Positions 1 through 12,300 of a DNA stretch of 64,000 bases are shown piece after piece. The DNA comes from Monocercomonoides exilis. Lineage: Eukaryota; Preaxostyla; Oxymonadida; Polymastigidae. The notes beneath the pieces were generated by a model that saw only the letters and a list, made by a program, of their open reading frames with translations, was not told the origin of the DNA and did no database searches. The first letter of the stretch is position 1. Each line of letters begins with the position of its first letter. A program made the position numbers and the translations under genes. Location: assembly GCA_001643675.2 (NCBI GenBank), contig LSRY02000033.1:744001-808000 (forward strand), given 5' to 3'.

Positions 1-3000
1 GATGATGAAGACGAAGCAATTCTGCTGGAGATCACAGCAGGCACTTTGAAGGCAGCGAGAACAAGAGCTGATCAGAGGCAGAAAACAGAAGGAGCAGGAC
101 ACTTCAGCTCAGAATATCATTCAGTGGGGATATTTTCTCGTTGGTCACTGCCATCTGTGAAAGATTTCCTGCTGGATGTGACTGAAATGCGGATTGAAGA
201 GAAGGAGAACGAAGGCAGCAAACAGCCAGAGGCAAGCCAGTCATCATTGAAAGACCCATCTTCTGGCGGAGAGCGCATCAGCCGTTCAACTATTGCTGTT
301 GATGTTGCACAGCCAAATCCTGATCCAAAGCCAGCGTCGATTGGCTCCCTGACCGTTGACGAGTTTGAGAAGATGGGCATCCCAAGACTAAACGAGGGCT
401 CTTTCTATGCAGCACGATTTTTCGTGCCGATTCTTGTGGTGATTGTTATGTCCTGTCAGAAGTTCGGTGTTTTGTTCTTTGCCGCCTTTGTTGTGTGCCT
501 CGTATTCATCCAAATGGGCAACGAGCTTATTCTGCACCCAGCTCTCTGGGCTGCTCCTCTCCTTGTTGTTGTGCTTCTTTTCTTCTTCCCTCTCTTTATT
601 GCTCCCTTGCTCGAGATCTTTTCTGCGCTGAAGTATCAACCAGGAATACTCAGCACCGCTCAAATCCTGGTTGTATTCTATCGTCTCGCTTTCAATTCTT
701 CCTTCCGCCTTGATACAGCCACAAAGAAGATCACTCAGCTGTCAGAGATCCAGAGGGTGATTGTGATGAATCTGGCAAAGCACAAAGCTGTGCTCCACTT
801 TCTTGCATTTTTCAGTGTGCTTCTGATGGCTCGTACAATTCATCGTGTGCCAGCAGTTTCGCTTCTGAGGAGGATTGTGGAAGAGCGAGAACTGCAGCTG
901 AAAAGGAGGTATTCTGTGTTGGGAAGAGAGCGAACTAAGGTGCTGAAAAGAAGGAGCAAAGCAGATGCAGATGAGAAAAAGTACGATGTGATGGAGGATG
1001 CACTGTTTTTAAGGTCACAAAAGATGAACGGTTCAGCAAGCCAATCAACATTCTCTGCATCTTCTGCTCATTCAACACCTTCTTCAAGACCCTTAGCGAC
1101 AAATGCAGCGATTGGAACGTATTCTCCTAACAGCAATTACAACTTCAACGATACACTGAAGAGAGCAATTAGAGCATCACGGCGTCAAATCGAGGAAGAA
1201 GCACGCAAAAACGCGGAGATGAATAAGCTGCATGTTGCCGAAGTGGAACAAACATTCATTGAAAATGATTACACCATCCCGCCAAAGGAGTTTTTGCTGA
1301 CGAAGCCATGGAACAGCTTCAAGGCATCTGTTGCTAGAATGTTCTTTACAGGCAAAGAACAACGAGAAGACATGGTGTTCAGCGAAGAGGAGCTGAACAA
1401 TGCTCCACAATTCACAATCAAAGGAGATAAGATCACTGCTTCGCAATTTGGTGCTGCAAGCGGCTCAACAATGCAATTAACATCTTCAATGCGTGCTACA
1501 CCTGCTCCTCTTCTGTCTCCATCTCCATCTCCTTCTCCTTCTCCTTCTCCAACTTCAGATGATGGCTCTTCGAATTCAATGACTTTTCCAAAAATATCTA
1601 CAGTCATCGTTTGGATTGGAATGAAGAACATCTTTTGGGGTGTGTTGTCATTTCTGGAGAGTTATGTGGATTGGCTCATTCTTTTGACATGCATATGCTT
1701 CTTCTCTATGCTGGGTTATGCCTTTGCACCCTTCTTTATTGTTGCATTGAGCACAACATCATTCTTCTGCCTCACTCCATATCCATTTATGTGGCACTTC
1801 TCTGTGATTGCATTCGATGCAGGTGTTGTCATTTTGGGTGTAGTCCAACTGATTAATGGAGATGCTTTCAACCAGCTGTGGATGGTCCTTCCTCCGTTCA
1901 TTGCTTTGTTCCTGATCCACTTTGTGAAAGAAGCCAATGGTCTGTTCTATGTTTCTCCGATGCGAGCATTCTCACATGTGTATGGAGTTGACTTAAACAG
2001 ATATCTGAAAGAAAAAGCAGAGCAGAAAAGGAAGAAGAAGGAAGAGAAAGAGCGAGAAAAGGCGTACAAAACACAGATGAATTCATCTACTGGTGTTAAT
2101 GCTTCAAAAATGCGTGCTTCAACCAAAACATCCTCCTCTTTAGTGGGAAATGAATCAAACATTCAAATGCCTGGATCAACACCATCTCCAGAAGAAGATG
2201 AACCAGACACCACTTCACTCAAAGGAAGGATATCTCTCTATTTTATGACTGCGCTTTCAGCAAAGTGCAAGTTGGGTGTGGGCTTCCAAGTGGCCAAGCT
2301 TCTTCTGGAATTATTGTCTATCGTTATTCTTCTCCTCTTCCCTTCGATGTTTACTCCACACTCTATCATCTCCGACAGCAAACCTCTTTCTTCACTTCTG
2401 AATGGAAACTTCCCTGCACTTGTGGTCATACTGCTTCTTGCGCACATCGTGATATGTGCGTTTGAGAGAGGGTGTTATGTCTCCCGCTCTCTCAGTTTCC
2501 GCGCACTTGGCACTCTTGCGGAGGCTCTTATTTTCATGTTAACGTATTTGTTCTTCTCCATCAACAACTTTGACTACTCTTCGGCTCGCCCCAATTCAGC
2601 TCGCGAATCTAGTGGGCTGTCGTTTGCTTTTTCGTTGTATTTCATCATCCGCGTTGTATCTCTGTGGCTTTCTGCACAGCAGGTGTCGCATGGATATCCC
2701 TTCGAGTCCACATCGCATATCGTTGATGGTCCAGAGTCTACTGGAACTGTCAACAAGCTTGGCTCCACAATTATCAACATTATTCCATTTGTGAGGGAGG
2801 TTTGTCTAGTGATTGATTGGTGTGTTACAGACACATCGCTGTCTTTGATGGAGTACGCACGTCTGGAAGATGCATATTCCGTGCTGTATTCCAGAAAGTG
2901 CAAACTTGCAGCGGACAAAGAAACAGAAAAATCGAACGAAGAGAAGTGGAGAAAACAACAAATGAAAAACGTTCCAAAGGAGCAGATGAAAGGCACCTTT

Positions 3001-4536
3001 GAACCAGAGAAATTTACTTTGAGTCCACCGCCTTCTTCATTTGTGGGAGAAGCAGTTTCAAAAGTTGTTCGACTGGCAATCGGCTTTGGCATTGTGATAG
3101 GTGTCATCGCTCTCATTTGGGTTCCACTTGCGCTTTTCTCTGATTTGGGGATTGGAGTGACAGAGAATCCAGTTGAAAGCGGTCAGCTTGCTGTGACATT
3201 CCCGTCAGTTCCGCAGTTGTTCACAACATACACAGAGTCTGTTGCAAGATACACTGAAAATGATGTTGGAGAAAGCGGAATCGACCCTGCGCTTTTGACA
3301 CCCACAGAAAAGAAGAGTGTATATCGGATTGACTTCGCATCGTCGTCTGCAACGTATTTTGATCTAACTGCAACGGCAATGAAGGAGCTGAAGGAGAGGC
3401 TTTACAAGCGTGCAAAAGGTCCAGAGAAGGAAGATCCGATCAAAAAGAAGGAGAATGAAAAGAATTTTGCTGTTGAATTCAATTTTGCCGTTCGACGTGC
3501 GAATCAGATGAGCAATGAATCAATTCACATTGTCAATCGACACTCGCTCAGCAAAGAAGAAACATTTTGTTTGTATCGGCTGTTGGAGTATCCATCGCCA
3601 ACACCAATATGTTCTTTATCTCTTCCTATCCACAGAGTGTATATGCTTACTCCACAGGATACAGCAGTTCCAATTAACCTCAAAAATGGTGGTGACACAA
3701 TATCTCTTAATTTGGGTTATCTTGAGGAGGAAGAAAACGATTGGATTGCAGGTGCAAATGCAGATATGGAAAATTCGGAGTATTTGAATGAAAGCATACA
3801 CAACACTTTCCATTCTTCATCTTCATCCAAAGTGAAGCGTTCCAATGCCGGAACAGGACGTTACTTCTTCTCTTTATCTCCAGCCATTGATTTGAAAGTC
3901 ATTGCACAACCAACTCCACAGAAGCTGCTGTCTTCTCGTGGTCTGATGGGTATCTACTTGACGTATGTTCTGTTGGTGTCAAGTTCTCTCCTCCGACCTG
4001 CTTTGTCTGGCTTTACATCCTCCTTGCTCCATACGCAGTTGGGTTGTGTTGATGGACTTCTTGAGTTTTGTGCCTCGATCTTCAGAAAGAGAAGAAAAGG
4101 GCAGTTGAGAGAAGAAAACGTGATGTATCATGTTCTTGTTGAGATACTCAGGAATCCTCTGCTTCTTCTTGCAATTACGGAGCCATCGTCTCGTCCGAAG
4201 TGGATGGAAGTGCTGGCTGAAGTGGAGGACGAAGAAGGAGTTCAGGGAAGCCAAAATGGAAGGAGACGTCGTGGCAACAATCTTGACGATGGAGAAGACG
4301 ATGATGGTGACGACGACAATGACAACTTCGGATTCTATGGTGGAGTAGAAGAACATTTTGAAAATGAGAAAAAGAATGTGAATGGAAGCACTTTCCACGG
4401 AATCAAATCCGAAGAGGAAGAGACACAAAACGTTACAAAAAGGAATGACATTGTAGCAGAAAAAGCAGAACAAAAGGAGACTCAAATCCTTCCACAAACT
4501 CTTTCGGAAGAAATCGAAGCAAAAAAGACTGAATAG
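1..4536 (+). CDS. PIEZO: Piezo-type mechanosensitive cation channel, C-terminal part (5' cut by window edge)
   Basis: The reading frame is open from base 1, so the start lies outside the window; 1511 codons are present, ending in TAG. Piezo proteins are trimeric plasma-membrane channels opened by membrane tension. Two Piezo hallmarks are visible. The family motif P-F-x2-E-x6-W occurs at about residues 929-940 of this fragment, followed by the conserved D-T-S-L-S-L stretch of the anchor region. The last conserved block (about residues 1314-1390) matches the pore-lining inner helix and C-terminal domain: a G-x-Y helix, then a hydrophobic-to-polar stretch, then an acidic region. Many hydrophobic spans (for example residues about 134-205, 540-620, 770-870) are separated by long charged and Ser-rich loops. 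Metazoan Piezos exceed 2000 residues, so roughly a third or more is missing upstream. An acidic tail of about 120 residues after the family's usual end is unusual. Family assignment is firm; gating in this species is inference. Confidence 0.88.
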   Translation, partial: DDEDEAILLEITAGTLKAARTRADQRQKTEGAGHFSSEYHSVGIFSRWSLPSVKDFLLDVTEMRIEEKENEGSKQPEASQSSLKDPSSGGERISRSTIAVDVAQPNPDPKPASIGSLTVDEFEKMGIPRLNEGSFYAARFFVPILVVIVMSCQKFGVLFFAAFVVCLVFIQMGNELILHPALWAAPLLVVVLLFFFPLFIAPLLEIFSALKYQPGILSTAQILVVFYRLAFNSSFRLDTATKKITQLSEIQRVIVMNLAKHKAVLHFLAFFSVLLMARTIHRVPAVSLLRRIVEERELQLKRRYSVLGRERTKVLKRRSKADADEKKYDVMEDALFLRSQKMNGSASQSTFSASSAHSTPSSRPLATNAAIGTYSPNSNYNFNDTLKRAIRASRRQIEEEARKNAEMNKLHVAEVEQTFIENDYTIPPKEFLLTKPWNSFKASVARMFFTGKEQREDMVFSEEELNNAPQFTIKGDKITASQFGAASGSTMQLTSSMRATPAPLLSPSPSPSPSPSPTSDDGSSNSMTFPKISTVIVWIGMKNIFWGVLSFLESYVDWLILLTCICFFSMLGYAFAPFFIVALSTTSFFCLTPYPFMWHFSVIAFDAGVVILGVVQLINGDAFNQLWMVLPPFIALFLIHFVKEANGLFYVSPMRAFSHVYGVDLNRYLKEKAEQKRKKKEEKEREKAYKTQMNSSTGVNASKMRASTKTSSSLVGNESNIQMPGSTPSPEEDEPDTTSLKGRISLYFMTALSAKCKLGVGFQVAKLLLELLSIVILLLFPSMFTPHSIISDSKPLSSLLNGNFPALVVILLLAHIVICAFERGCYVSRSLSFRALGTLAEALIFMLTYLFFSINNFDYSSARPNSARESSGLSFAFSLYFIIRVVSLWLSAQQVSHGYPFESTSHIVDGPESTGTVNKLGSTIINIIPFVREVCLVIDWCVTDTSLSLMEYARLEDAYSVLYSRKCKLAADKETEKSNEEKWRKQQMKNVPKEQMKGTFEPEKFTLSPPPSSFVGEAVSKVVRLAIGFGIVIGVIALIWVPLALFSDLGIGVTENPVESGQLAVTFPSVPQLFTTYTESVARYTENDVGESGIDPALLTPTEKKSVYRIDFASSSATYFDLTATAMKELKERLYKRAKGPEKEDPIKKKENEKNFAVEFNFAVRRANQMSNESIHIVNRHSLSKEETFCLYRLLEYPSPTPICSLSLPIHRVYMLTPQDTAVPINLKNGGDTISLNLGYLEEEENDWIAGANADMENSEYLNESIHNTFHSSSSSKVKRSNAGTGRYFFSLSPAIDLKVIAQPTPQKLLSSRGLMGIYLTYVLLVSSSLLRPALSGFTSSLLHTQLGCVDGLLEFCASIFRKRRKGQLREENVMYHVLVEILRNPLLLLAITEPSSRPKWMEVLAEVEDEEGVQGSQNGRRRRGNNLDDGEDDDGDDDNDNFGFYGGVEEHFENEKKNVNGSTFHGIKSEEEETQNVTKRNDIVAEKAEQKETQILPQTLSEEIEAKKTE

Positions 4537-4862
4537 GTTTTGATGAGTGTGTTATTGTTTTTATAACCAGAATTGGTTGATTATCCTCTTTTCATAATTA
4601 TTTAAAAATTGTTCGTGTGAATTATTTTGTTCTTGCTATGTTTTTGTTCTATTTCTTTTTATTTTATTTTATTTTAATTATTGTTAGTTTAAAAATCTGT
4701 ATGAAAAAAAAAAAACGAGGTTTATAAATAAATATTTCTTTTTTTTCCAAGAAAGATTTTTTAAAAAAACAAAGATTATTGGCAAATATTGTAATCTTAC
4801 ATACGAATAGCGATCGTGAAGTGATATATAACACTGTTAAAAATTCACATAGCAATAATTCA
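4537..4862. other. Intergenic region between convergent PIEZO and RAD17
   Basis: AT-rich stretch with T and A runs between two convergent genes. It should hold both 3' ends. No further coding frame, RNA gene or repeat is evident. Confidence 0.6.
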
Positions 4863-7800
4863 TCATCCGATAGGTTCAATATCATCATCAATCAAAGAAG
4901 GAATTGCAACATATGACTGATGAAATGAACGAGAATCTTCATCTGTCTGTTTACGTTCTATTGGAATATCAGTAAGTCCGATATCTTCTCCTTCATCCTC
5001 CTCATCCTCATCAAACATGAAGGATGACCTTTTCGTTGTTGCCCATTTGACAACATGAAGAATAGAAGACAACGGAACATATGTTCGAGTTGCAGCCCCA
5101 CGACATACGGATGATAGAGGCAAAGATGGAAGAGCAGGATTCCAGAAAGAACAACTCATGCATCGGGTTGAGAGGAATTTCAGCGATTGCGCAGAAAAAA
5201 GTGAAGAAAACGCAACTTTTGATACGATTGGCGCTTTTAGTTGTTCAATCTTGTTTACAGGTGGAGGTGCGACTTTTGGCAGAAGCTTGGCTGCTTCTGC
5301 CTTTGCATTCAACTTTTGCTCTCTCATTTTCTGGCCAAGTCTTGTTATTTTACTGATGACTGAATTCTTTTGCTGCGACAGAGCAGGCAATGGAGCTGTC
5401 GAAGAGCCAATTTGAGTAGAGGAAACATTCAAATTCTGAGAAAAGGATGAAGGAGTGTTTGTATTCATCGCTCTTTGTGTAAAAATTGGCTGGGATTTCT
5501 TTGGAGAGGATGGCGGTGACCGGATGGGAGATGATAAGAAAGCAGATTGAGAAAAAGTGTTGTGAATTTGAGTATATTTCATAGGATGAGTCTCTTGTGC
5601 TGTTTGTGGAGGAACAAAAAGTGTGAATTCAACGTTTGGGATGAGTGAGAAGAGAGACAAAAACGGAAGTATGTCTGTCATAAACTCCTTTGAAAGGGAA
5701 CTTGTTGGATGCAACTCTCCAAATGACACACTCACATCTGTGCTAAGAGTGTTGAATGAAAATGATTGCATCTCGTAATGTTTAGAAGACGGAGAGAATC
5801 GCTGGACAACAGAAGTCCTTGTCATTGGAGCACTGTTGGCTGCAGCAAGTGCCACTATTTCCTGCTTGTACTCCTTCAACTCATTCGCAGCATGGAAAAA
5901 TTGAGGCTTGTTCAGCGGCTGCAATGCAGTGAAAGAAGAATTCGATGAATGAACGGGATCACCTGATGTATTCAGCAGAAGACGCTTTTGGTTTTTTCTG
6001 CGCCCACAAACACAGCCCCATCCCAAGAGGATAAGCGGAAGAGCTGCAATTGCATGGGATAGTGAATATGAAAGAGAAGAGGCGACAGATGTGTTAGAAG
6101 GAGAAAGAGAGGATGACGTGTATGAAGTGACTGTCAAGCTGTCTGCCAGAAGCAGTGTGTCTGAAAGAAGATGTGTGAACACTCCGAACTCGGCAGTCGT
6201 TGCAGAAGAAGGGCTGCTCATGTACTCTTCAAAGAAGGACGAATGAAATGGCAAAAATGAAGTGCTGTTGTTGAATGTGAAAGGTTGACATGAGAAGGAA
6301 GATGAATACGATGATGTGGATTTATACGACGCAATGGTTGAGTTGTGAGATGTGTTGAATGAAGTGGCAGGTGCTGATGTGGTGATAGGCTGATACAAAG
6401 GATAGTGCTCGTGAATGAACAACGCAAATGACTGAAATGTGACAGAGCTGGAGAGAAGATTCTGATACACATCAATCGTCTGCACCGGTTGAGAAGCACT
6501 GTCAGATAGAGGAATCGATATTTCAGATGCACCAGAATCAAACGAAAGAAGATTAGAAAAGGATTCATTGAAGTGAAACGAGCTTTCAAGTTCCTTGACT
6601 CTTTGCTGGGCTGCCTTCCAATCGTCTTCATCATCCAAAGTGAAATTGGCCTCATACCATTCTTTCATTCCCTTTGATGAAAACTCTCTTTTCCTGTCAG
6701 ATGCTTCATGGCTCAGCTGATGAAAAGGATAAAGCAGTTCGTGTTTCCATTCATTTTTATGAGAGCAAAAATTCAGCTGCGAGTTCTGTCCAGTCATCTG
6801 AGTTGCTTTGAATGCTGCTTCCACTTCGGCTGCAAGAAGATCGTCGAATTCGTCTTCAAACTTAAATTCCTCCTTTTCTGACTGATGTGGAGAAAACCTC
6901 ATTCCAACACTTGCAATCTTGCTGTCTTTGAATGAGACATCAGAACTTTGCTTGGAAGGCTTTTTGGCTGTTTTTGTTCTCTTTGTTTGTCTATTTTCTT
7001 TGGATGCTGAGCTTTTCGATGGAGAATCTTGCGGTTTATTCTTTGATTGTGTTGTTTTTGAATCTTCTTCAGTTTTGTTCGCGAGAAATCTTGCAACCAA
7101 ATGAAACAGCTCAACAGATGAGTCTTTGCCCACAATCGACCGAAGAGAAGATGAGATTGAAGACGTGCTGCTTTCTGACTTGGAAAAAAGCGCATCTTTC
7201 AGCCGAGATGACAGAAAGGATGAAGAAATCTGTTGTTGTTGAGGTGCCGACCGAGACATTGAATGAAGAAAAGAAGGCTGAGTCAACGAAGATGGCAGTT
7301 GGGTTTGCGGAAGATATGTCAATGAATCCTCTTTCGGAGGTGTGTTTGCAAGTGCAGAAGAAGAAGAAAATGATGAGGATGATGATATTGGAGACTTCTT
7401 TTGATTTGGAGGTGTGAGAGTGACAGTTTTAGGCGAAAATGAAAGCATAGAAGCAGAAACTGCCACTGGAGAATGAGACAAAGTCGATTTAAGTGGAGAG
7501 TGTGTTGCATTGACAGAGCCAGTTGGTGATTTAGTTGATGAATGAGAAGAAGGTGAAGAAGAGAGAGAAGAAGAAGAAGAAGATGATGATGATGATAAAG
7601 TGGCTGTCTGACTTCCTTCAGAGTAAAGTCCCATCAGCCGAACATTCCATCCGCCTTTCATAAGCTCTGAAAGGGACATCACACTCTTTTTGCTCTGTTT
7701 TTGATTCGAAGGAGAAGACGATGCTGAATTGCTCTTTTGGGAATTTGATGTGAATGACTTTGAAAATGAGACAGAAGGAGGAGATGACGAGGCAGATTTT

Positions 7801-9023
7801 GCTGATTTGTTCCTGGCAGATGGCGAAGGCTGTGCAGGGAATGAAATCAAACAAGGAGATGGAGGAGGAGACAGCGATATTTCAGACGACGCACTTTTTT
7901 TGGAAGCCTCATCCAATTTTTTTGCTTCTTTCATAGAATTTTCTGTTTCAAGTGATTTTTTGATTGCTTTTATATATTCTTGTTCTCCTTCATTTTGCTT
8001 GCTCCTTTCTGCAGATGATCTTTCTATTGCTTCCCACACAGAAAGCGCGTTAAGTGCATTTCTGATGTCACCTCCAGCAGCATCAACGATAAGAGAGACA
8101 ACATCAGAAGACGGTTTTGTAGAAATGTTGGCTTTGATGTGCTCTGCATTCGCCTTTTCTACAATTCTTTTCATCAAAGTTGGGGCGACTTCATTAAACC
8201 TGTAAGAAATAAATGTTATGGAATGGTAATAGTTAAGAATAACAGATAATCAAATAACACAACTTTATCAAGCGGAAAAAATTTCTTTGCCCCTTCAATT
8301 TTGAGATTAAAAAATCATCTTCGGTTGTTGAACGTGTTGTAGTCAGAATGAGAACAAGTCCAATAGTTGAATTTGGCGAAGCTTCTATAAATGAACTTTG
8401 CTGATAGGAGCATGAAAAAGCTTCAAGTTCAGAAATAAACTTTCGTTGATCTTGAAGAGAAGAAAAAAGTGGAAGTCCGTCTATCAAGAGCATTGATCTT
8501 TCATCATTTCGCGCAGTTAAAGAAGCCTTATGAGAATGCTTTGGACGACTCATTGAATTTGTTGAAGAATTTGACGATAATGGAGAATCATCGTCAAAAG
8601 AAATGTCAAGAGAAGAATAACTAAAATTTCAAGAAAAAGGAAAAAAATAATTTAACATTTCCAATAAAACATATTACTCATCACAAAAATAGAAAAATAC
8701 CGTTTTCCTTGAAAAAGAAACTCGTGAATTCGTTGAATCTTTGATGAATAAAGAGAAGTGAACTCATCGTATGGTTCGTTATGTTGGACACCCGAAGAAA
8801 CATCTTCCCATTCACGTATAGATATGTTAAATGTTTTGCAAAGAGCACGAATACAACAAGTTTTCCCAGAGCCAGTTGGACCATAAACAACAAGAATGCC
8901 TTCTGGACGAGCCAAACTACGCTTTTCCAGAACACTAATTTGTTGTTGAAACCAACTTTTAACTTCTAACACTTTTTTCTTATGTATATCTAAATCCTCC
9001 TCATTTATCACTCTATCATTCAT
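4863..9023 (-). CDS. RAD17: RAD17 checkpoint clamp loader (three exons)
   Basis: RAD17 replaces RFC1 in an RFC-like complex that loads the 9-1-1 clamp on damaged DNA and so activates ATR signalling in the nucleus. Exons: 9023-8701, 8620-8264, 8199-4863, giving 1338 residues; phases agree across both introns (donors GTATTT and GTTGTG, acceptors TTTTAG and TTACAG). The N-terminus has the RAD17-specific stretch with H-K-K-K before the ATPase core, Walker A G-P-T-G-S-G-K-T at residues 48-55 and the phrase I-R-E-W. Exon 2 has a Walker B-like L-L-I-D-G-L-P. The second junction restores F-N-E-V-A-P-T followed by the G-D-I-R-N-A-L-N-A-L sensor region. Human RAD17 is about 680 residues; the excess here is a Ser-rich middle. 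The acidic C-terminal tail fits the family. The usual W-x2-K-Y-x-P segment before the ATPase is absent, so an upstream exon may be missed. Confidence 0.85.
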
Positions 9024-9301
9024 TTCAGATCTATTATTCCCTTTCAATTTTTGAAATCAAATGGTTTTTCAAAAAATGAAAAATTGCAGAAATGAAAGAG
9101 AAATATAATATTAACAATGATTTGAAAGTTTGCAATATGAATTTTTATAAATTATCGACCATAATGAGAAAGCAAACAAATTTTTAAATTGCTATTCTCT
9201 GAATAAATTTTGGATAAGTCAAAAAGTTAAAATTGCACACTGTTTAATTTTTATTAGTTTCTTTCTTTTTTATATCGTAAGTTATTTTTCTATCTTTTTA
9301 G
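9024..9301. promoter_or_regulatory. Divergent intergenic region, RAD17 / coiled-coil gene
   Basis: The 278 nt between two head-to-head start codons must hold both promoters. It is AT-rich. A GTAAGT...TTTTTAG pair (9277-9301) directly precedes the plus-strand ATG and could be a 25-nt leader intron; this is not established. Confidence 0.4.
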
Positions 9302-12300
9302 ATGTCATCTCCGATAATTAATCAACTTCTTCAAACAAAACAGGAAGGATATTCACGATTACATCAAGATCCACATTCTCCACTGCAACCTTCTATTTCT
9401 CTTCAGCCAAATACGTTTCAAGCTGAAAGGACGCAAAATGAACAAGATTTCAAAATAAGAAACAGTAAATCTCTCCTTGGAAGAGTCGGACAATTTCTGG
9501 AACAACGAAGACAACTTGAAGAAAAAAATCGTCCTGGAGGTACTTGTGAACATTTGTTACCAAATATCATTTTGGCTTCGATTGAAAACAGCGAAAAAGA
9601 AGAAATACTTCAACCTGAAGAAATTGATCCATACACAGAAAAAAACTTGGTAAGCGACCAACTTTTAATTCGTAAGGATTCTTCTCATCCATTGGACACA
9701 CTTACGGAAAGAGACAGCGAAGAGCAAGAAATTGATGAAATTGAAAAAGCAAACAAAGACTCTCCACAAAAAAGATCAAAATCCCCTTTCAAAAATAGAA
9801 ATAAAAGGCCATTTCCAAGATTAGTGAAGCGTAAGAATAAACCAAAACGACAATTAAAGCCGTTTTTCGAACGTTTAAAAGATGATGAACACGTAAGAGA
9901 AGAAAAAATGAAAAGACTTCAACAAGAAGAAGAAGAAAAGAAACAAAAGGAAATTGAACAGTGTTCATTTAAGCCAACGATAAATGAAAATAAGAAAAAA
10001 GAACATTCACAAACATTGCATCAGAAAGAATTATTCGAAGATGAATCAACTATTCCAACACAGATGAATTTACAGCAGCTTCATCTTCCTTCAGGATTTA
10101 ATGGCATTCCATTCGGTTTTACGAATCCATCGTCAATGATTTTAAACTCATCCACTCAAAATACTCAATCAGTTACACAGCCAAATTCGATTCTTGGGCA
10201 CTCTCAAATGTCAACAACGGACACAGCCACAGTCCGTCAAAACGTGCCTCCTGAAGAAAGATTACTAAATTGGGGAAAGAAGCGAGACCAACGAAATGAA
10301 GAGCTGAAAAGACTTTTTGAAGAAAAAGAAATGGCAGAAGCGACTTTCACACCTGAAACTACACCATTGCCGCATCCAACAACACCTCGTTCTATATCAC
10401 ATGGAAGTACAAGAACAACGCCAATCAAAAACAGTTCAATGGATGAAAAATTTCAGAAACAGCAGCTGTCTGCAAGACTTACTGCGCGCTCAAGTTTTAA
10501 AGATGCTTCAGAAAAGAATGGAGAAGATGGAGCGATTAGTGCACAAAGTCAAAAAGAAAAAGAAACTAATGAAGAAGAATTCTCTGAAAACGAGGAAATT
10601 TCAGAGAATCATCGAGAAGAAACACAAAACAAAACAAAGAAGGCACAAGGCAAGCCCTCTTCAGTTGATGCCTATTTGCAGCTCAATCCATTTTTCCGAT
10701 TGACACACATTTCTCGTCCACGAGATGCTCAAACGCTGCTTCAAATGGAAGAAGAGGAAGAAATGAACAAATCAAAAGAAAGTGATGATAAAGCGAATTC
10801 TACAAAAGAAAAATCATTTCCCGATGAAAATGAGTTGAAAATCAAAAGGCTTCTCAATCAAGAAGTCAATAGCTCTCTTACAACATCAGTTTCATTCCCA
10901 ACTCCATCCAAGTCTCCCAACATAACAATGCAGACACCTTCTTGGCAGCATCCATTTGTTCCGCCGCTGCATCTCTCGCCTCAGCAAGGAAGCTCATTAA
11001 CATCTCCATCTTCGCGTTCTCTACAGGCTCAGCATCAATCATCTCTATCTAACACACCATTCACTAACACTGGTTCTGTTCCACAAAGGCGTCCAAATAA
11101 TCAGAATGTCTTTCAGCAGTCACAGCCACCTCAAACTCCCATGTCTTCCTCTCGTTCCATTTCATCCGCCACTTCAATGAAAACTCCTGTTCAGCTTATT
11201 TCTTCGCAATTCCCTCCTCTTTCTTCTGGATTGCCACAAATACCTCTTCTTTCGTCGAATTTATTCACTCTTTCGCTCTCTTCGAACACTCCATTCACGT
11301 CAGCTGCTTCTGTCTCTCCTTCTCACATGTCCACTCCAATACACCCGCCTCAATCTAATCAATTTTCCACATTGTTGACTCCTCAAACAGACCGTCCGCT
11401 TTTTTCGTTTGACGCATCTTCTGCTCCTCAGAATGACTTCAGTCAATCTATTCCTCAATCAACCACACCAACATATCAGCAGACAAATGCATCAGCTTGT
11501 TCATCTCGCAGCATGCGACCTCAGTCAGCCCGAAGAAGCACAAGAACAACACCCGAGCAGACAAACTCTCAAAGACGTGGGCAGATGTCATATCGCAGCT
11601 CAGCCATGACAACTCGAACAGCCTCATCCGCTTTGACAACACCCAAAATTAGTGTGCCAAAGAATGCTGCAAATGCACAGAATGAACAGAAGAATGGACC
11701 TCCAGCTTCGCCTGGATGTCGTCGCCCGCACACGGCATTTACATCTCCTTCGACTTATTCTCCATCTTTTGTTGCATTTTTGGAGAGGCAGGAAAAAGCA
11801 ATGAGACAGCTGCAGAAAAGGAAATATGGAGAAGAGTTGGCAAACATAAAAGAAAAAGAAAAAATGAAGAAGAAGAGGAAAGAAGAGAGAAGGAAGGAAA
11901 GGGCTGAATGGAGAGAGGAAAGAGAAAGAAGGTTGAAACTGTTTCAGAAACACGAAGAAAAAGAAAGAAGAAAGCAAGAAAAAATGGAGCAATTGAAAAA
12001 AAGACAGGAAGAACGAGATTCTACTCATTTGGATCCAGAACAACAGACTTCAGGGGAAGAAAAAGAAAAAGAAAAAGAGGACGAATACGGAAGCAATGAA
12101 TATGAAACAGATGATGAATCTGAGGAAGAGCTTCTGTCGCTTCTCACAGCAACTCCAGATTCGCTCCAGTCTTTGAGCGAAGAGTCGAGTCTTTCTTCGA
12201 CCATTCTAAATGAATATGACAATGAAGACGATTCAGACAGCAGGATGTGGCGCTCACAACGCTCAGTGTCGACAAGGCGAATGAGCAACAGCCAGAAAAG

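Noticed and set aside
46-48. TTG at 46 as the start of the Piezo gene
   Set aside because: The frame is open to base 1, and Piezo proteins are much longer, so the gene is cut by the window edge.
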